Shown in pieces: positions 35,173 through 46,356 of a stretch of 64,000 nucleotides of DNA. Made by a program: the position numbers and the translations under genes. The notes under the pieces were generated by a model. The model was not told the origin of the DNA, made no database searches, and saw nothing but the letters and a program-made list of their open reading frames with translations. How positions within the stretch are numbered: position 1 is the stretch's first letter; the number at the start of each line of letters is the position of its first letter. The DNA is from Chamaea fasciata (lineage: Eukaryota; Chordata; Aves; Passeriformes; Sylviidae): contig JARCOQ010000002.1 in NCBI GenBank assembly GCA_029207755.1, positions 5,518,001 through 5,582,000 on the forward strand. The letters are read 5' to 3'.

Positions 35173-37637
35173 GCTACTCAAAGGGAAAATCAGTTTGAGT
35201 GGCCAGAGTGGTAAGGCTGCAATCTCTTCTGGTTTTGCTCTGTAGGACAGGCTAATACACAACTATTCCTTGCCAATCCTAGCTGTATGAAATTATATGG
35301 TATAACGGAGACATTTGAGGTGCAATCTGTCTGAGCTTGTGGCCTCCCTCCCTTTGCTACCCCACCCGAATACTTTCTGTGACCTGGAAACTTAAAGAAG
35401 ATTTATGTTTCAGCTATTTCCCCCCTCAAGTCTGGCTGCTCCTACAGTAAAGATCCTTTATTAGAATTACATTCTAATATGGTCAAGACTTTGGCTTCAT
35501 GGTTGTGGAGCTTAAGGGTTTGAATACAACTTTTTAAGACTTCCAAGATTTAAGTCAGCTTGTGGGAGGAAAATAAACTAAACCCCATCTCCTTTCTAAG
35601 CAAACATGAATGCTTAATTTTTCTCTGAGCTGCAGATTTGGCACTTCCTGATTTGAGGCTCTTATCTTTTTGGTAAAATACCATTATTGGTTTTAACTAA
35701 AGCAGGCTCTGTACATTGAAAATGATAAAAGATTGCTAGCAAACAGCCCAGCTGAGAATACACTGTGAGCAAGAATTTTCAGGAATTACAGCAATCCCAA
35801 AACCATCCATGGCAAATCATATCCACTTGGGAAGGTAACCGTTCCACTCATATCTAGTTAGCTTTGGATGGCTTCCCAAATCCCAAATTTTTTATCTCTG
35901 CATTTGTCCCATAGGCTGTGCAAAGCCCCTGTGTAACATCATAGAAATTACAAAAGAGTTAATCCAGAAGTGATGTTGGAATCCAGGATTTGCTTTGGAA
36001 AATTTCTATCATTTTCCAAAGTGGAAAAGTTTAACCACATTTTCTTGCATTTTCTTTATTCCTAAATTGGTCACTTCAGAGAATGCCTGTTCTGGAACTT
36101 AAATGCCAGAATAAGTAGGAGAAACTTATAAAAATTAAACATTATCTGTGCTCTTCATGTAACAATTTCTATGCAAGCACTTAAAAAAACTACTTAAATC
36201 CAGAAAATAAGGCAATCCCTTTTGTGAGGGTAGAAAAGAATTTTTTTTTTAATGGTGGCTCTCTTGAATAACTTAGTCCCTGGAAACACCGAAAAAAATG
36301 TACCACCCTGATTTTGTCGCCTTTCTTTGCAGTCAGAATCCACCCCCCAAAAAAATGGTTATCAGGACTGGAGTTACAGGTTTTGATCTTTACATGATCA
36401 AAACTCAGAAACGTCTCATAAGGTATCTGATTCCAGGAACAAAGAGCAGGGTTACTAGACCTTGTTCATTGATATGAATAGGGGAACAGACCTTAGATAA
36501 AGAAAAGTGAAGATCTTGCATGGTACCGCTGTTTAGTTGAATTTGTGTCAGTTCTTGAGTGATTAACCTGATAAAAGAAAAAGCATAATCTTGTTGGTTT
36601 TACACGATGTTACAGGTGTTTCAAATTAACTTTATAAACTCGAGTTTCTCTGAGTCAGTTGCTCTGAAAACTTTGACTACTTAAACACAATATTCCTTTC
36701 CAAGAATATCTTTGTCTTTCTACCAGCTTTTCTTTTTATGTATCTGTTGGGTGGTAGGTCTGACTTGTGAACTGTAACTAAAATGACTTTATATTAGATC
36801 CCACACTAAGCAAACTGGCAGCCTTTAATGATGACTAGTAAAAGATGTTTTTGTGCTACATTTCCTTAGCAGAAATACAGAGACATATTTGAAACTAATT
36901 TATCCATTTTAAGTCTTTCAATGTTTTAATGATGGTGCTTTCCATGAATTAACAAAAGCTCGCTGTAGAGGTATAGGAAAAATGCTTTACTTTACTGGAG
37001 ATGAATTAAAGATATTCTAATTGTACATAGCATATTTCTGGCTTTGTACTGTGAAATACATCAGAGCTCAAATAATTGCCTCCTCTTAAATGTAACTCTA
37101 ATGTTTTCAGTCAATTATATTTCACGTGACTTCATGTGAAAGAGGAAGAAAATTTGCCTGCTATCAGTAAGAATGCAAGTTTTTGTTCAGTTTTGGGGCA
37201 TTTGAATGTCTCATGGAGTCTCCATTTGTGGCGAGTGACGTGATGATACAAAAAAAAATACAAAGCCTTAACTGCATGTACAACAGGACCACAACGAAAT
37301 AATTCCATGAATTAATGCATGCAAATTACTGGAGAATAAGCCTAGTCATGGCATTCATTTTATTGCCTTCAAAAAATGCCCTGCTGAGTTTCTATAAACT
37401 TACTGAACAGAGGGCATTGTCAGTAGCATCACTAAGTGGAACAGTATTTCAAAAGCTCTGGAAAACAATTCTGTTTTTAACTCCTTACAGAAGAGAGTAT
37501 CTCTTTTGCTTATTCATGGAAGTTGTCGTCAAGTAGTTTATTTTCTCTTGTTAGATTTTTAGCTTCTGTTAATACCTTACTAAAGCATGAGCTCTGTGCT
37601 CCTGCCCTTGTTTGTTAGCCTCTACCCTGCCTTAAAG
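35173..37637. other. Unique non-coding DNA
   Basis: No gene or transposon. A small hairpin occurs at 36381-36403 (TTTTGATC / GATCAAAA, 7-nt loop). A T/A homopolymer pair occurs near 36240. Confidence 0.6.
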
Positions 37638-37682
37638 TTAGGTGTTTTCCTAATTAGGAAACACCTAATCAGGTGTTTTCCT
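37638..37682. repeat. Palindrome plus a third direct copy of its arm
   Basis: TTAGGTGTTTTCCTAA at 37638-37653 faces TTAGGAAACACCTAA, forming a near-perfect 31-bp palindrome with one extra T in the left arm. The left-arm core AGGTGTTTTCCT then recurs in direct orientation at 37671-37682. This looks like a local templated (fold-back) replication event rather than a known transposon. Confidence 0.9.
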
Positions 37683-39257
37683 TCCGCTGACATTTCCCTC
37701 CGTAAAGTTACCTGCAGCTGTGTCATGAGGGGAATAGAAACACTCTGACAGACTGCCTGTTGTTTGATAAATGGACACTTTGCAACACATGTCTCCAGTA
37801 GTACATTATTCTCTTCAAATCATTGAGCTGAAAGGCTTGGGCATGAGGTTATTCAAATATCCTCATCCACAGGTTGTCCATCATGCTCCCACAAAAGACA
37901 AATGAAGTAGTTAAATTCACTACTCATCCACCAGCAACCTTGTTTTATACATGTGTATAATATCCATACTCAGGTGCTTGCATAATGATTTGTTTGTATT
38001 TCTGTTTGTGTTTTGTTAGGAGCTGTCTGAAACATAAATCTGTTTTGAAAATACAGTATTGCCTAACCTAATAATTATGTATTTTTCTGTAAGTTTTCAA
38101 AATATTCCTTATAAGAAAAGTCCCGTGACAGGGGGAAATGGGCTGCAACTGCATTGCAAAACATGGATACTGTTTATTCCAACTTTATATTGGAAAAATT
38201 TCATGTTCATTGATATCAAATAAGCTAGTCATTTCATTTTTTTAAATAATAGCATCAGAAGACTGAATGGTGTAAGAGGAAAAAAAGACAGGTAAAATAC
38301 ATTTCAGTCTGATGCTGTGCCTGCACATGTCCAATTCCTCAGAGATGCTCAATTACACGAGTTTTACAGTATAATCTGAGGTGTTTTACACTGCTGGCGG
38401 CCATGGAGCTTCTTTTCTGTTTGGAAGTGAGAGATGATTAACAGAATACAGGATTTATGCGAGTCCTTTTAAGTGATGTGATTGAAAGTGCAAGAAGTGA
38501 GCATGAAGGTACAAGATACCATGATAAGGGGGGAGGGGGGGCAGAGGATGTCAACAGCTTCCATTATCAGCTCTTTATTCCTTCGTGTTACAAACTATTC
38601 TATTGCTACACAGCTCTGGCTACAGCTCAAAAACATCTCTTGACGTGAGTTTCTGCCACAAAGTGAGATGAAATGTATATTTATTAGCACAGATTCCTAC
38701 CTGTTCTTGAAAGGAATCTGTGTTTTGTATGTGTCTGCAAACAGATTTTTTCTCTGGCTTTCTTCCTTTTCTGTTCTGCAGCTTCTGGTACTGAAGTGCC
38801 AAGCCAAACACGTTTGGTTCCCTGTGGTACACGCTGCTTAAACCAGAATGCATGGAAAATTGAAATTTAATAGATTCCATCTCTAACAAAACAGGGGGTT
38901 TTCTGCACTATCTACATTTCAGTTCTTGGTAACCACGCAAGAATTGCTCCAAAAAGCCCTTGAACTTTCATAGTAAAAGCTGTGTGCATTCTATTAGGAT
39001 ATACACACACAAAATACTTTCACGCTTCGCTAGAAAATAAACCCTTAAACTACCAAAGTCAGAGAAATGTTCGATGTTTTTTTCTTTACCCAAGGAGGGT
39101 AGAGAGAAAAAAAAACTTTGACAAGGAAGATTTGCTATTTTGGAATGTAGAGGTCTCTAAGCTACTCTAAGTTGGGCCAAAATATTTAACGAGCAACAGA
39201 AACAGAAAAAAATGTGCAGTATGTTCAGAGGAGGAGAACTTCCAACAAGTTGATGCC
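37683..39257. other. Unique non-coding DNA
   Basis: No gene or transposon. A G-run pair near 38527-38541 (GGGGGGAGGGGGGG) could form part of a G-quadruplex but lacks four well-spaced runs. Confidence 0.6.
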
Positions 39258-39280
39258 TTTTTTTTTTTTTTTTTTTTTTT
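39258..39280. repeat. T23 homopolymer tract
   Basis: Twenty-three consecutive T. No TTTATT (reverse poly(A) signal) lies close to its right, so a retrocopy tail on the minus strand is not supported. Confidence 0.95.
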
Positions 39281-41760
39281 AATAATCCTAGGAAGCAAAA
39301 AGCAACAGATGAAGCTTCAAAGTTAGGCTGTTGACTGTGGTGCTAATGTTGGTTATTTTGGGATGTAGTTTGTGATTACAGAGAAGGGTCTATGCCAAAA
39401 CAGGCCATGCAATAGAAAATAGAGGAAAAGATTGGAGGTGGGAGAGTGCGGTACTTTGAAGCAGGGATTGAGTCAACTCCTGGCTTTCTCCTCTACTACA
39501 GACTTTCTCAGCAGTGCAGAGCTAATCTGCTGGTGTTTGTCATTACAACTAGAACCCCTTCCCTGGAAACTGATGGGGACAGCTGATAAGTTTTGAGGTT
39601 TTTTATTTCTTCCTGTTTAAAACAAACAAACAATGAAAAAAAAGGCCGCAAACCCTTCCAACTTGTCATAGTGGATGTCTGATTTGTGTGAATTTCTCAA
39701 GGAAATTTCCTTTCAAGGGATGTGTGTGTGATCACTGAGTCTACTCCGAAAGCAGAAATTAACCTCCTCTATTTGTCATCCCAGGCCAGTGGTACCTGGT
39801 GTAGGACTTGCTGCTGCCTGAGGCAGGTAGGTCACAGTAGCCCAGCAGATGCACTTGCAGCTGATTTGGGCTGTTTTTTCTTCATGCAGCTAGTTGCCAG
39901 CCCAGCTAATTAATTCACCCTGCATAATTTGAAGTGGGCACCTTAGCTTCTTTTTAATGGAGCTGTTAGTCAGCCTAATGGGGTTTAAAATATTATTTTA
40001 CTCAAGAAACCCATGCAGACCAGGAGTAGAAACCCCCCCAATTACTCTTTCAGCCTAGTAATAGCAAGCAAACAGGACAACTGGGCTACAATTAAATGTT
40101 TGCTTTTTTCCTTTGAGCTCAATGTCATAGGTTTAATGAATCAAGACCTTACACTTAAAATCCGTTTCAGAACATCAAATTCCTGTGAAGACAAAAGGTC
40201 TCTCTGCATTATTACAGTGTGGAACAGATGACCTTCTAATTTCCATTGTTTACAACACAGGGTAGGGTTTGTCTGTATATCTGCCACTGAAAGACGTAAC
40301 CAATATTGCTCTTATTTATCTTGTGTTCAGTTACCTCTTGGGAGAAGGACACAGGAGGAGAAAAATAAAGAACATTTCCAAGCACATACAACCAAACTGA
40401 GTGTGGTTTGAATATTTAACGGCAGAGTAAAATTTGTGGATTAAAACCACAGGTAAAATGTACTGCACTGACTCGGTGGAAAAGTGTATTTATAATTTCC
40501 CCTCACTGGGATCCGTCTTCTTCCTGTGATCTGAAGTTGAAGAGAGAGGCTGAGTATAAATACAACAGGAGTCTGGCCTCACGGCAGGTAAAGTGTGGCT
40601 ACCTTTATTTCTGGAGCATTTCAAAGCATTCAGAGATATATCCACAATGCACAGTCTGCAGGCTTGATATGCCTGCCTAGACACAACCAGGATGGAAAAG
40701 GCAAGGAAATAGTTTACAAGACATCTGTTAATCCATGACACGTTCTTTTTGGAGGTCAAAGTAATTTACAGTGCAGTCAGATTAGAGATGTAGCATCTTC
40801 CTCAAGCAGGGGACTCTGTTCTGTGCCAGGTGCTCACACAGACTCTTCTGTGGCAGCAGCATCAGGAAAAGCAGCTTGAGTTATCAGAAGTGTTAGAGAA
40901 GCAACACATGGCACCAGCAGGTAAACTGCTGCTGGCCAGGCCTCCAAACTCCTTAAAATATCACTCACGAAAACTTTCCTTGAGGAAAGTTTCCATGCCT
41001 TATTGCATTCCCTGTTTTTTTCCCAGAGTTGGATCCCCAGGCCTGGCATTGAGTTCCTGACAAGCTTCTGCCTCCCCAAATCCATTTGTCTTTTCCTGAA
41101 CTTGATAATAGAGTCCTGTGCTTCCAGCAGGAAGAAAATTCCTTGTTGTGACTGAATTCCTGGGTCAACTTTGGCAGCGCAGGAGAAGGTCAGTCCAGAG
41201 GAGGTTGTGGTGTTGCCTCCTCCCTGTTCCAGGCCTGTTCCTCCCAGCCTCCCAGGTTTCCTCATGACTGTCACAGGTAAATTTCTTCCCTGCTGTGGGA
41301 AGCAACACTAAAACACCCGGAGGCCTGAAAACACCCAGCCATTAAAGAGTGCAAACACTTGGGCTGCCTGACAATCACCTCTCTGAGACCAAGGGTCCCA
41401 CCTGCCACAGCTCTGTGTTTGACATCAGCCCAAGAGGGTTTGTCTGAGTTGTTGACACCATTATTTTTTCTGCTGGGACAAAAACCAACCAAACAAAAAA
41501 ATTGTCTCATCCTACATTCCAGCCTTCAACTTGGGGTTTCCATGTCCTTTATTCCCCATCTAAATCAAGCTGCTGAGGGATTTTAGGCCAGATTCCTCCT
41601 GCCCGTGGACAAAGCCAGGTTGTTGAGTCACTGGCTGTTCTTCAGTCTCATAGGTGCTCATTATAGAAATACATAAATTCCATGGAGCTTTAGGTGTGTG
41701 TTGTGTAAATGCCTTGTACCATTAGACTGCTTATCTCAGTCCATTCCTTTAGCCAAGGGG
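39281..41760. other. Unique non-coding DNA
   Basis: No gene or transposon. A 146-codon minus-strand frame at 40834-41274 lies in slightly GC-richer DNA; its translation has no recognisable motif and no splice context, so it is treated as chance. Confidence 0.55.
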
Positions 41761-41788
41761 AAAAAAAAAAAAAAAAGGAAAAAAAAAA
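41761..41788. repeat. A-rich tract (A16, GG, A10)
   Basis: Sixteen A, then GG, then about ten A. It may be a decayed retrotransposon tail, but the sequence to its left shows no recognisable element. Confidence 0.9.
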
Positions 41789-44700
41789 GATGAGAATAAA
41801 TATAATCTGGTATATGAAACCAAGATTTTAAAAAATCATCTTATCTGCTGTATGTTGCTAATTTTACTTGTATAGTTGAAACAGGCACTGCAGTTCTAGT
41901 AAGCAAGAATACCTTCTCAAACAGGCATGGGTTTGTTTTACTTGGAGAACTTGTCCTGGTAGTTATGGTTTAAACAGCAGAATTTTAGTTTGTGAATGAT
42001 GAGGTTGAGCACCTGGAAAGGTGCAATAACAGATATAACTGTGTCTATTCCTCATGGAAGGTGGTTTAGATTGTAATCATCCATCAAAATTTGTATGTCT
42101 TAAGCTCTGGCAGCAGACCCAATGATTCTCCTAAAGGGCGGAGGTAAATTCAATGTATTCCACTTGATTTTCTGTTTGATTTGTTGTATTTAAGAAGTAC
42201 ACAATTTATAAAACCAACATAATTATTTGAACAAGTTTTCCTTATGACAAAGTATAGTTTGGTCTTTGGCAGTCTGATACTGGGGAGCTCTAGAGATGGC
42301 AGGGCAGGCACAAACTTTTTTTGTATTGGAGAAAGGGCCACAGTGAGGTGGCACATAATGTGCTTTACAGTGAAAAGAAGAGAGTAAGAAATTACAGTAG
42401 GTATTTGAACTTAGATCAACACCTGAAGTGGACATTTAAGAGCTACTTAAAAAGTCGGAGATAAATCTGAGTGAAAAGGGGTTTTTTTTCCACATAAAGT
42501 ATTAAAAACTTTAGTGCTCTGTAACTTTGAAGAAGGGTAGTCCCACTCAGCACACAGTGGGATGAACAAAGAGCAGAACGGATCACAGTTGGAAATGCCC
42601 TAGTATTGCTGGTTTAGTAGTCTCAGTGTCATTTTTAAGGCAGTTTTTGTGTAGATCTCTTAGGGGTGAATTGTGGCAAACCTTCTCCTTAATTGATTTA
42701 GTTAAAAATAACAAATATTTCTTATCTGAGTCATCATCTCGGTCACTTGATTAGCCTGGTGTTTCAATCAGGTCTGTTCTCTAAACAGCATCAGTGACAT
42801 AGGGCTGACACTGACAAGTGACATTTTATTCACTTTTCATCCTATAATTTGTCAGCTTTTATTCTGCTCATTCTGTTTATATCCCATGACAATGTTTGCT
42901 TTGAATTTTAATTTAGGGTCACCTTGAGGGTTTAATGAAGGCAAGACATTGCTCACCACATATCTGATGCCCTGAAACTCGAGGGAAAAAGTGAAGTTTC
43001 ATCAAATAAACTTCCTATAATTACTGTGGGGGAAGAAAAAGTGTGACCATGTGGAAAATTTCAATATTCTAAAGTTTGCTGATAAAATTGATGTTAAAAA
43101 TGAGAGGGGTTTAGATATCAGGTGAGATATCTAGAGATTTAATCCCTCTCTTAAACACTGTTTCATTAAGAAAGAAATAAATGGCACAGGCTGCTTCAAG
43201 GGCTTGAGGCTCCACACAGACACCTTGCAATGCTTCTTCTTGAGGCTTCTGAACCATTCAGGTACCTGGACCTGGGATCCAGAAACTCGAAACTTGGGGG
43301 TTTTCCCTGATTTTACTTTATATCTCTGCTTCTGGAGAAAATATTTTTCAGTACCTAAGCTTGGCCTTGTTCGGGACTTGATTAAAACCTAAACTTTTAA
43401 TGTCAGGTTTGGTCTGTGTTTCAAATTTCTCATGACTGAATCCAGTGTATGGAGACAAGAGTCAGGATAATGGGTAGAGGAGGAAATGACTAACAATGCC
43501 TCATGCCCTCTCATCTAGGGAGATGAATTATTCTAGGAAAATAAACAGTGAAGGTGCTGATCTAATGGGGATCTGATGGTAGTCAATTACAAGCAATTAA
43601 TTAACTTTAGAAGGAAAATATTAAATTAAAAAAAAGAAAACACCAAGAAGAGAGAATTATGAAGTCTCTCTCTGGAAAGTTACAGTGCTGGATAAACTAG
43701 AGATGTCTGGGTGGCCAATTATTTTGTGAGCATTATTTTAGAAACTAGATGAAATCTAGAACTGTAGCCTTTTCCATTAAGGGAATGTTCCATTATTTTA
43801 GCATTTCCAGTGATCTAGTACGACACGGAGGTTATTGTACTCAAAAATATTCTTCAGGCAGAACTATATTACTGAGAATACAACCCCCAGCTGCATTTTC
43901 AAACTGAAAAATACCCAGCACAAGCTATGTGTTTCTTGGCGTCAGGCAGATTAGGTATCTTGGAGCAAATTTCCTCACTGGGGCTGATCCTAGAAACAAA
44001 ACTTAATATCTTTGATTTGTTGTTTGGCTTGTTATTTTTAAGTTTTTTTGGTTTTTTGTTTGTTTTCTTTTTTTTTCCTCAAGATTGGTTCTGCTCTGTC
44101 ACACTTAAATTGTTAAAAAAAGTTGCAGGAAGAATCCAAGATGTATGGGTAATATTCTTGCTTGTTAGAAGTTTATACTTGGAATATGGAGGAGGTAAAA
44201 AAATAAGGTTGTTAACGTGTGTTACTTTGCTTGGTAGAATAAGGTGACTTAATTACAGTGTAAAACTATATGTTTTTCTGTATAACTGTTATGCTTTATT
44301 TGGGGTTTATTTCCATTATTAAACTGAAAAAATAGTTTATTTGTCATATTGGCCACATTGCTGGGATCATAAGTCTCTCAAATCTTCTATCAAAATCCCT
44401 AATAGCTGTCGTGACTTTATTCATGTTTCACAAAAGCCTGTAATGTCAAAATAGCTTTATGGTCCTCATTACTTGCTTAGTAAGTGAAAATTCATATTTA
44501 TTTGAATCAAAAAGAAATAATTGTGCCAAACCATGTGGTTTTAACCAGGTTGGCTTTGCAAGAACCCAGTTCCTTCCTGCTTAATTAATGATCAGAACAA
44601 TCTTAGAGATAAAGCTAACACTTTAAATAGATACTTGACAACATATGTGTTCAAATCATTTATCTTAAGTTTATAAAGGACTTCCAGAATTCTTAAATTT

Positions 44701-45052
44701 TCTTTATGTCTAGCAAGTAATTACAGATTTTTTTTTGCATCACCGACTCTTTGGATCTCTCCTACCACTTTAGCAGTTTGTTTAAGCTATCCTTGTATAG
44801 AGCTGGCTTGTGGTTGCTTAGTCTTCAAATGTATTTTTGTCCCTTCATGGTTCCCATTATTTGTTAAAAGGTTTTGGAAAAATTCCATCATCTTAAAAAT
44901 CATGGCTTGTAATGAGCCATAATCCTTTTGCTCCTCTGAGACAGGAAAACTCCCATTATATTATCTGGGTTTCCATCACAACCAGTGTAAAAGATGACTT
45001 TTTTTTTTTTTCTCAGTATTTCCTTTAATATTAAATGTCTAAGTTGTGAGTT
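41789..45052. other. Unique AT-rich non-coding DNA
   Basis: No gene or transposon. T-rich low complexity at 44027-44080 gives a spurious hydrophobic 106-codon frame (43927-44247). A T13 tract at about 45000-45011 lies just before the CR1 terminus. Confidence 0.6.
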
Positions 45053-45183
45053 CATACAATGACAGGATCATTCAAGTTGGAAGGGACATGTGGAGATATC
45101 TAGTTCAACTTCTTGCTCAAACCGTGGTCATTCATGAGGTCAGAGTGGTGCCTTAAGTTTCAGCTTTCATGTTTTTCAGATTC
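45053..45183 (-). mobile_element. CR1 LINE 3' end, first part of a split copy
   Basis: CATACAAT and GACAGGAT at 45053-45068 are two 8-bp units of the CR1 terminus on the minus strand, followed by CATTCAAGTTGGAAGGGAC, ATCTAGTTCAACTTC and TTGCTCAAACC, the usual bird CR1 3' end in reverse complement. CR1 similarity stops at the plus-strand LTR and appears to resume after it, so the LTR probably inserted into this CR1. Confidence 0.8.
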
Positions 45184-45409
45184 TGTGCTGCCTAGGGGTG
45201 TACTTCTGAGCCTCGTATTAAGTGCCAGTAAACTCTCTTCGCAGAGTAGGTAGACAAAACAGATTCTTTTCCTGCTGAAGACCAAGGACAACTTTCAGGC
45301 CCAAAAGCATAAACAAGGGTGGCTGAAGGGGGGAACAAGAAGGATGGGACCTCACAACCTGAAGCTGTAATTGGACAATTAAACCCCAACATGCAAATGT
45401 ATGAAAAGC

Positions 45410-45416
45410 TATAAAA
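45410..45416 (+). promoter_or_regulatory. TATA box of the LTR (TATAAAA)
   Basis: TATAAAA sits in the middle of the LTR, upstream of the AATAAA signal, as expected for a U3 promoter. It could start a transcript running to the right. Confidence 0.65.
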
Positions 45417-45525
45417 ATGTAAGATCTCATGACTGGTCAGCCATTTTGTGACCATTCTCAGTCCACCTTGGGTGTAGCCCTGGTCAGGCTCTTGTCCTGC
45501 CCAAGGTGTATCCTGGAGGCCTTTC

Positions 45526-45531
45526 AATAAA
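45526..45531 (+). promoter_or_regulatory. Poly(A) signal of the LTR (AATAAA)
   Basis: AATAAA followed by a T/G-rich stretch (CTGCTTTATTCTC), about 110 bp after the TATA box, consistent with the R/U5 border of an LTR. Confidence 0.7.
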
Positions 45532-45593
45532 TACCTGCTTTATTCTCTAGCTCTGCCCAGTCTCTGTTCTAGGTCAGCCTTCCCAAGTCATCA

Positions 45594-46188
45594 AGGGCAC
45601 TTTGTTCTGGGTTTTATCAAGAAGGTGTTGAAAATCTTCACAACAGTCCTGAGCAAACTGCTCCACTGGGACATACTTCCTCTGAAAAAGTTTCTTCTTA
45701 TGGCTCATCTGAACTCCCCATGTTTCAGCTCACTCTTTCTTCTCTTGTCCTCCTGCCATGCCCTCCAGTTTGGTTCCACCTCCCTGACACCTTTGGGCGC
45801 ACTGGTCAATGGCTTTAAGATTCCACTGAAACCAGGTCTTCTCCAGACAGAAAAACCCCCAGGCCCTCAGCTTCTCCTTCAGTGCAAGGAGACTTCTCCT
45901 CCAGTCCCTGAGCAACCTCCGCTGAACCCTGATGAGCTCTTTCAAGGTTTGCACCAGTTTGTCCCTCAGTCTGCCAGCTGTGCTCTTGCCATGATATCTG
46001 AGCATGCTTTTGGACATCTTTTCTTCTGAGGATGCCTTTGGACATCTTTTCTCCAGAGCACAGTGCTGGCTTGTGGCCAGGTCCTTTTCTTAGAGCTGCT
46101 TCAAGCCCAGCAGTGCCCAGGAAGGGGAGGGGTCCTCCTTTCCATGGGTTTCTACTTGTTCTCCCTTAAAATCTTAAAAGTCTGTGTT
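45594..46188 (-). mobile_element. CR1 LINE, continuation of the split copy
   Basis: Diverged CR1 on the minus strand. In plus-strand order: GAAAAAGTTTCTTCTTATGG, TTCTCTTGTCCT, TTCTCCAGACAGAAAAACCC, CAACCTCCGCTGAACCCTG, and CAGGTCCTTTTCTTAGAGC. These follow the order of bird CR1 read in reverse complement, continuing from 45183. Right-hand parts are weaker and include a 28-bp tandem repeat at 46004-46059. A 95-codon minus-strand frame here is Lys/Arg/Leu-rich; I see no reverse transcriptase motif in it. Confidence 0.75.
46004..46059. repeat. 28-bp tandem duplication inside CR1
   Basis: ATGCTTTTGGACATCTTTTC at 46004 recurs as ATGCCTTTGGACATCTTTTC at 46032, period 28, with one or two changes per copy. 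It is a local duplication within the old CR1 copy. Confidence 0.9.
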
Positions 46189-46356
46189 GACCCAGAGAAT
46201 CTGTGGTTGCCTCATCCCTGGAAGTGTCCAAGGCCAGGTTGAATGAGGCTTCAAGAAACCTAGTCTAGTGAAAGGTGTCCCTGCCCATGGCAGGGGTTTG
46301 GACATTGGATGATCTTTAATGCCTCTTCCAACCCAAACCATTCTACAGTTCTATGA
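46189..46356 (+). mobile_element. CR1 LINE 3' end, second copy, opposite strand
   Basis: A well-preserved CR1 terminus: CCTCATCCCTGGAAGTGTCC, AAGGCCAGGTTGAATG, CTAGTGAAAGGTGTCCCTGC, CCATGGCAGGGG, GATGATCTTTAATGCC, CTTCCAACCCAAACC, and then the 8-bp terminal units ATTCTACA (46340-46347) and GTTCTATG (46348-46355). It is heavily 5'-truncated. It abuts the minus-strand CR1, and its higher similarity to the canonical 3' end suggests a later insertion. Confidence 0.92.

Larger units (their letters stand above)
45184..45593 (+). mobile_element. ERV LTR inserted in CR1 (bird ERV, class uncertain)
   Basis: About 410 bp starting TGTGCTGCCTAGGGGTGTA and ending near CCCAAGTCATCA. Diagnostic blocks are CTCGTATTAAGTGCCAGTAA, GCAGAGTAGGTAGACAAAAC, a TATA box and an AATAAA signal about 110 bp apart, and GTTCTAGGTCAGCC near the end, matching a songbird LTR type that I recall but cannot name with confidence. 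The promoter and poly(A) motifs are intact, so it is probably younger than the CR1 around it. I could not find a clean target-site duplication, so the ends are uncertain by about 10 bp. No viral genes are present. Confidence 0.8.

Noticed and set aside
38521..38545. Possible G-quadruplex (G6-A-G7)
   Set aside because: Only two long G runs are present; four spaced runs are not clearly available without splitting them, so folding is uncertain.
40834..41274. 146-codon minus-strand open frame
   Set aside because: No recognisable motif, no Kozak or splice context, and competing frames on the other strand. It is consistent with chance in slightly GC-richer DNA.
45730..46017. 95-codon Lys/Arg/Leu-rich minus-strand frame
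   Set aside because: It lies within the minus-strand CR1 copy, in its non-coding 3' region, and lacks reverse transcriptase or endonuclease motifs.
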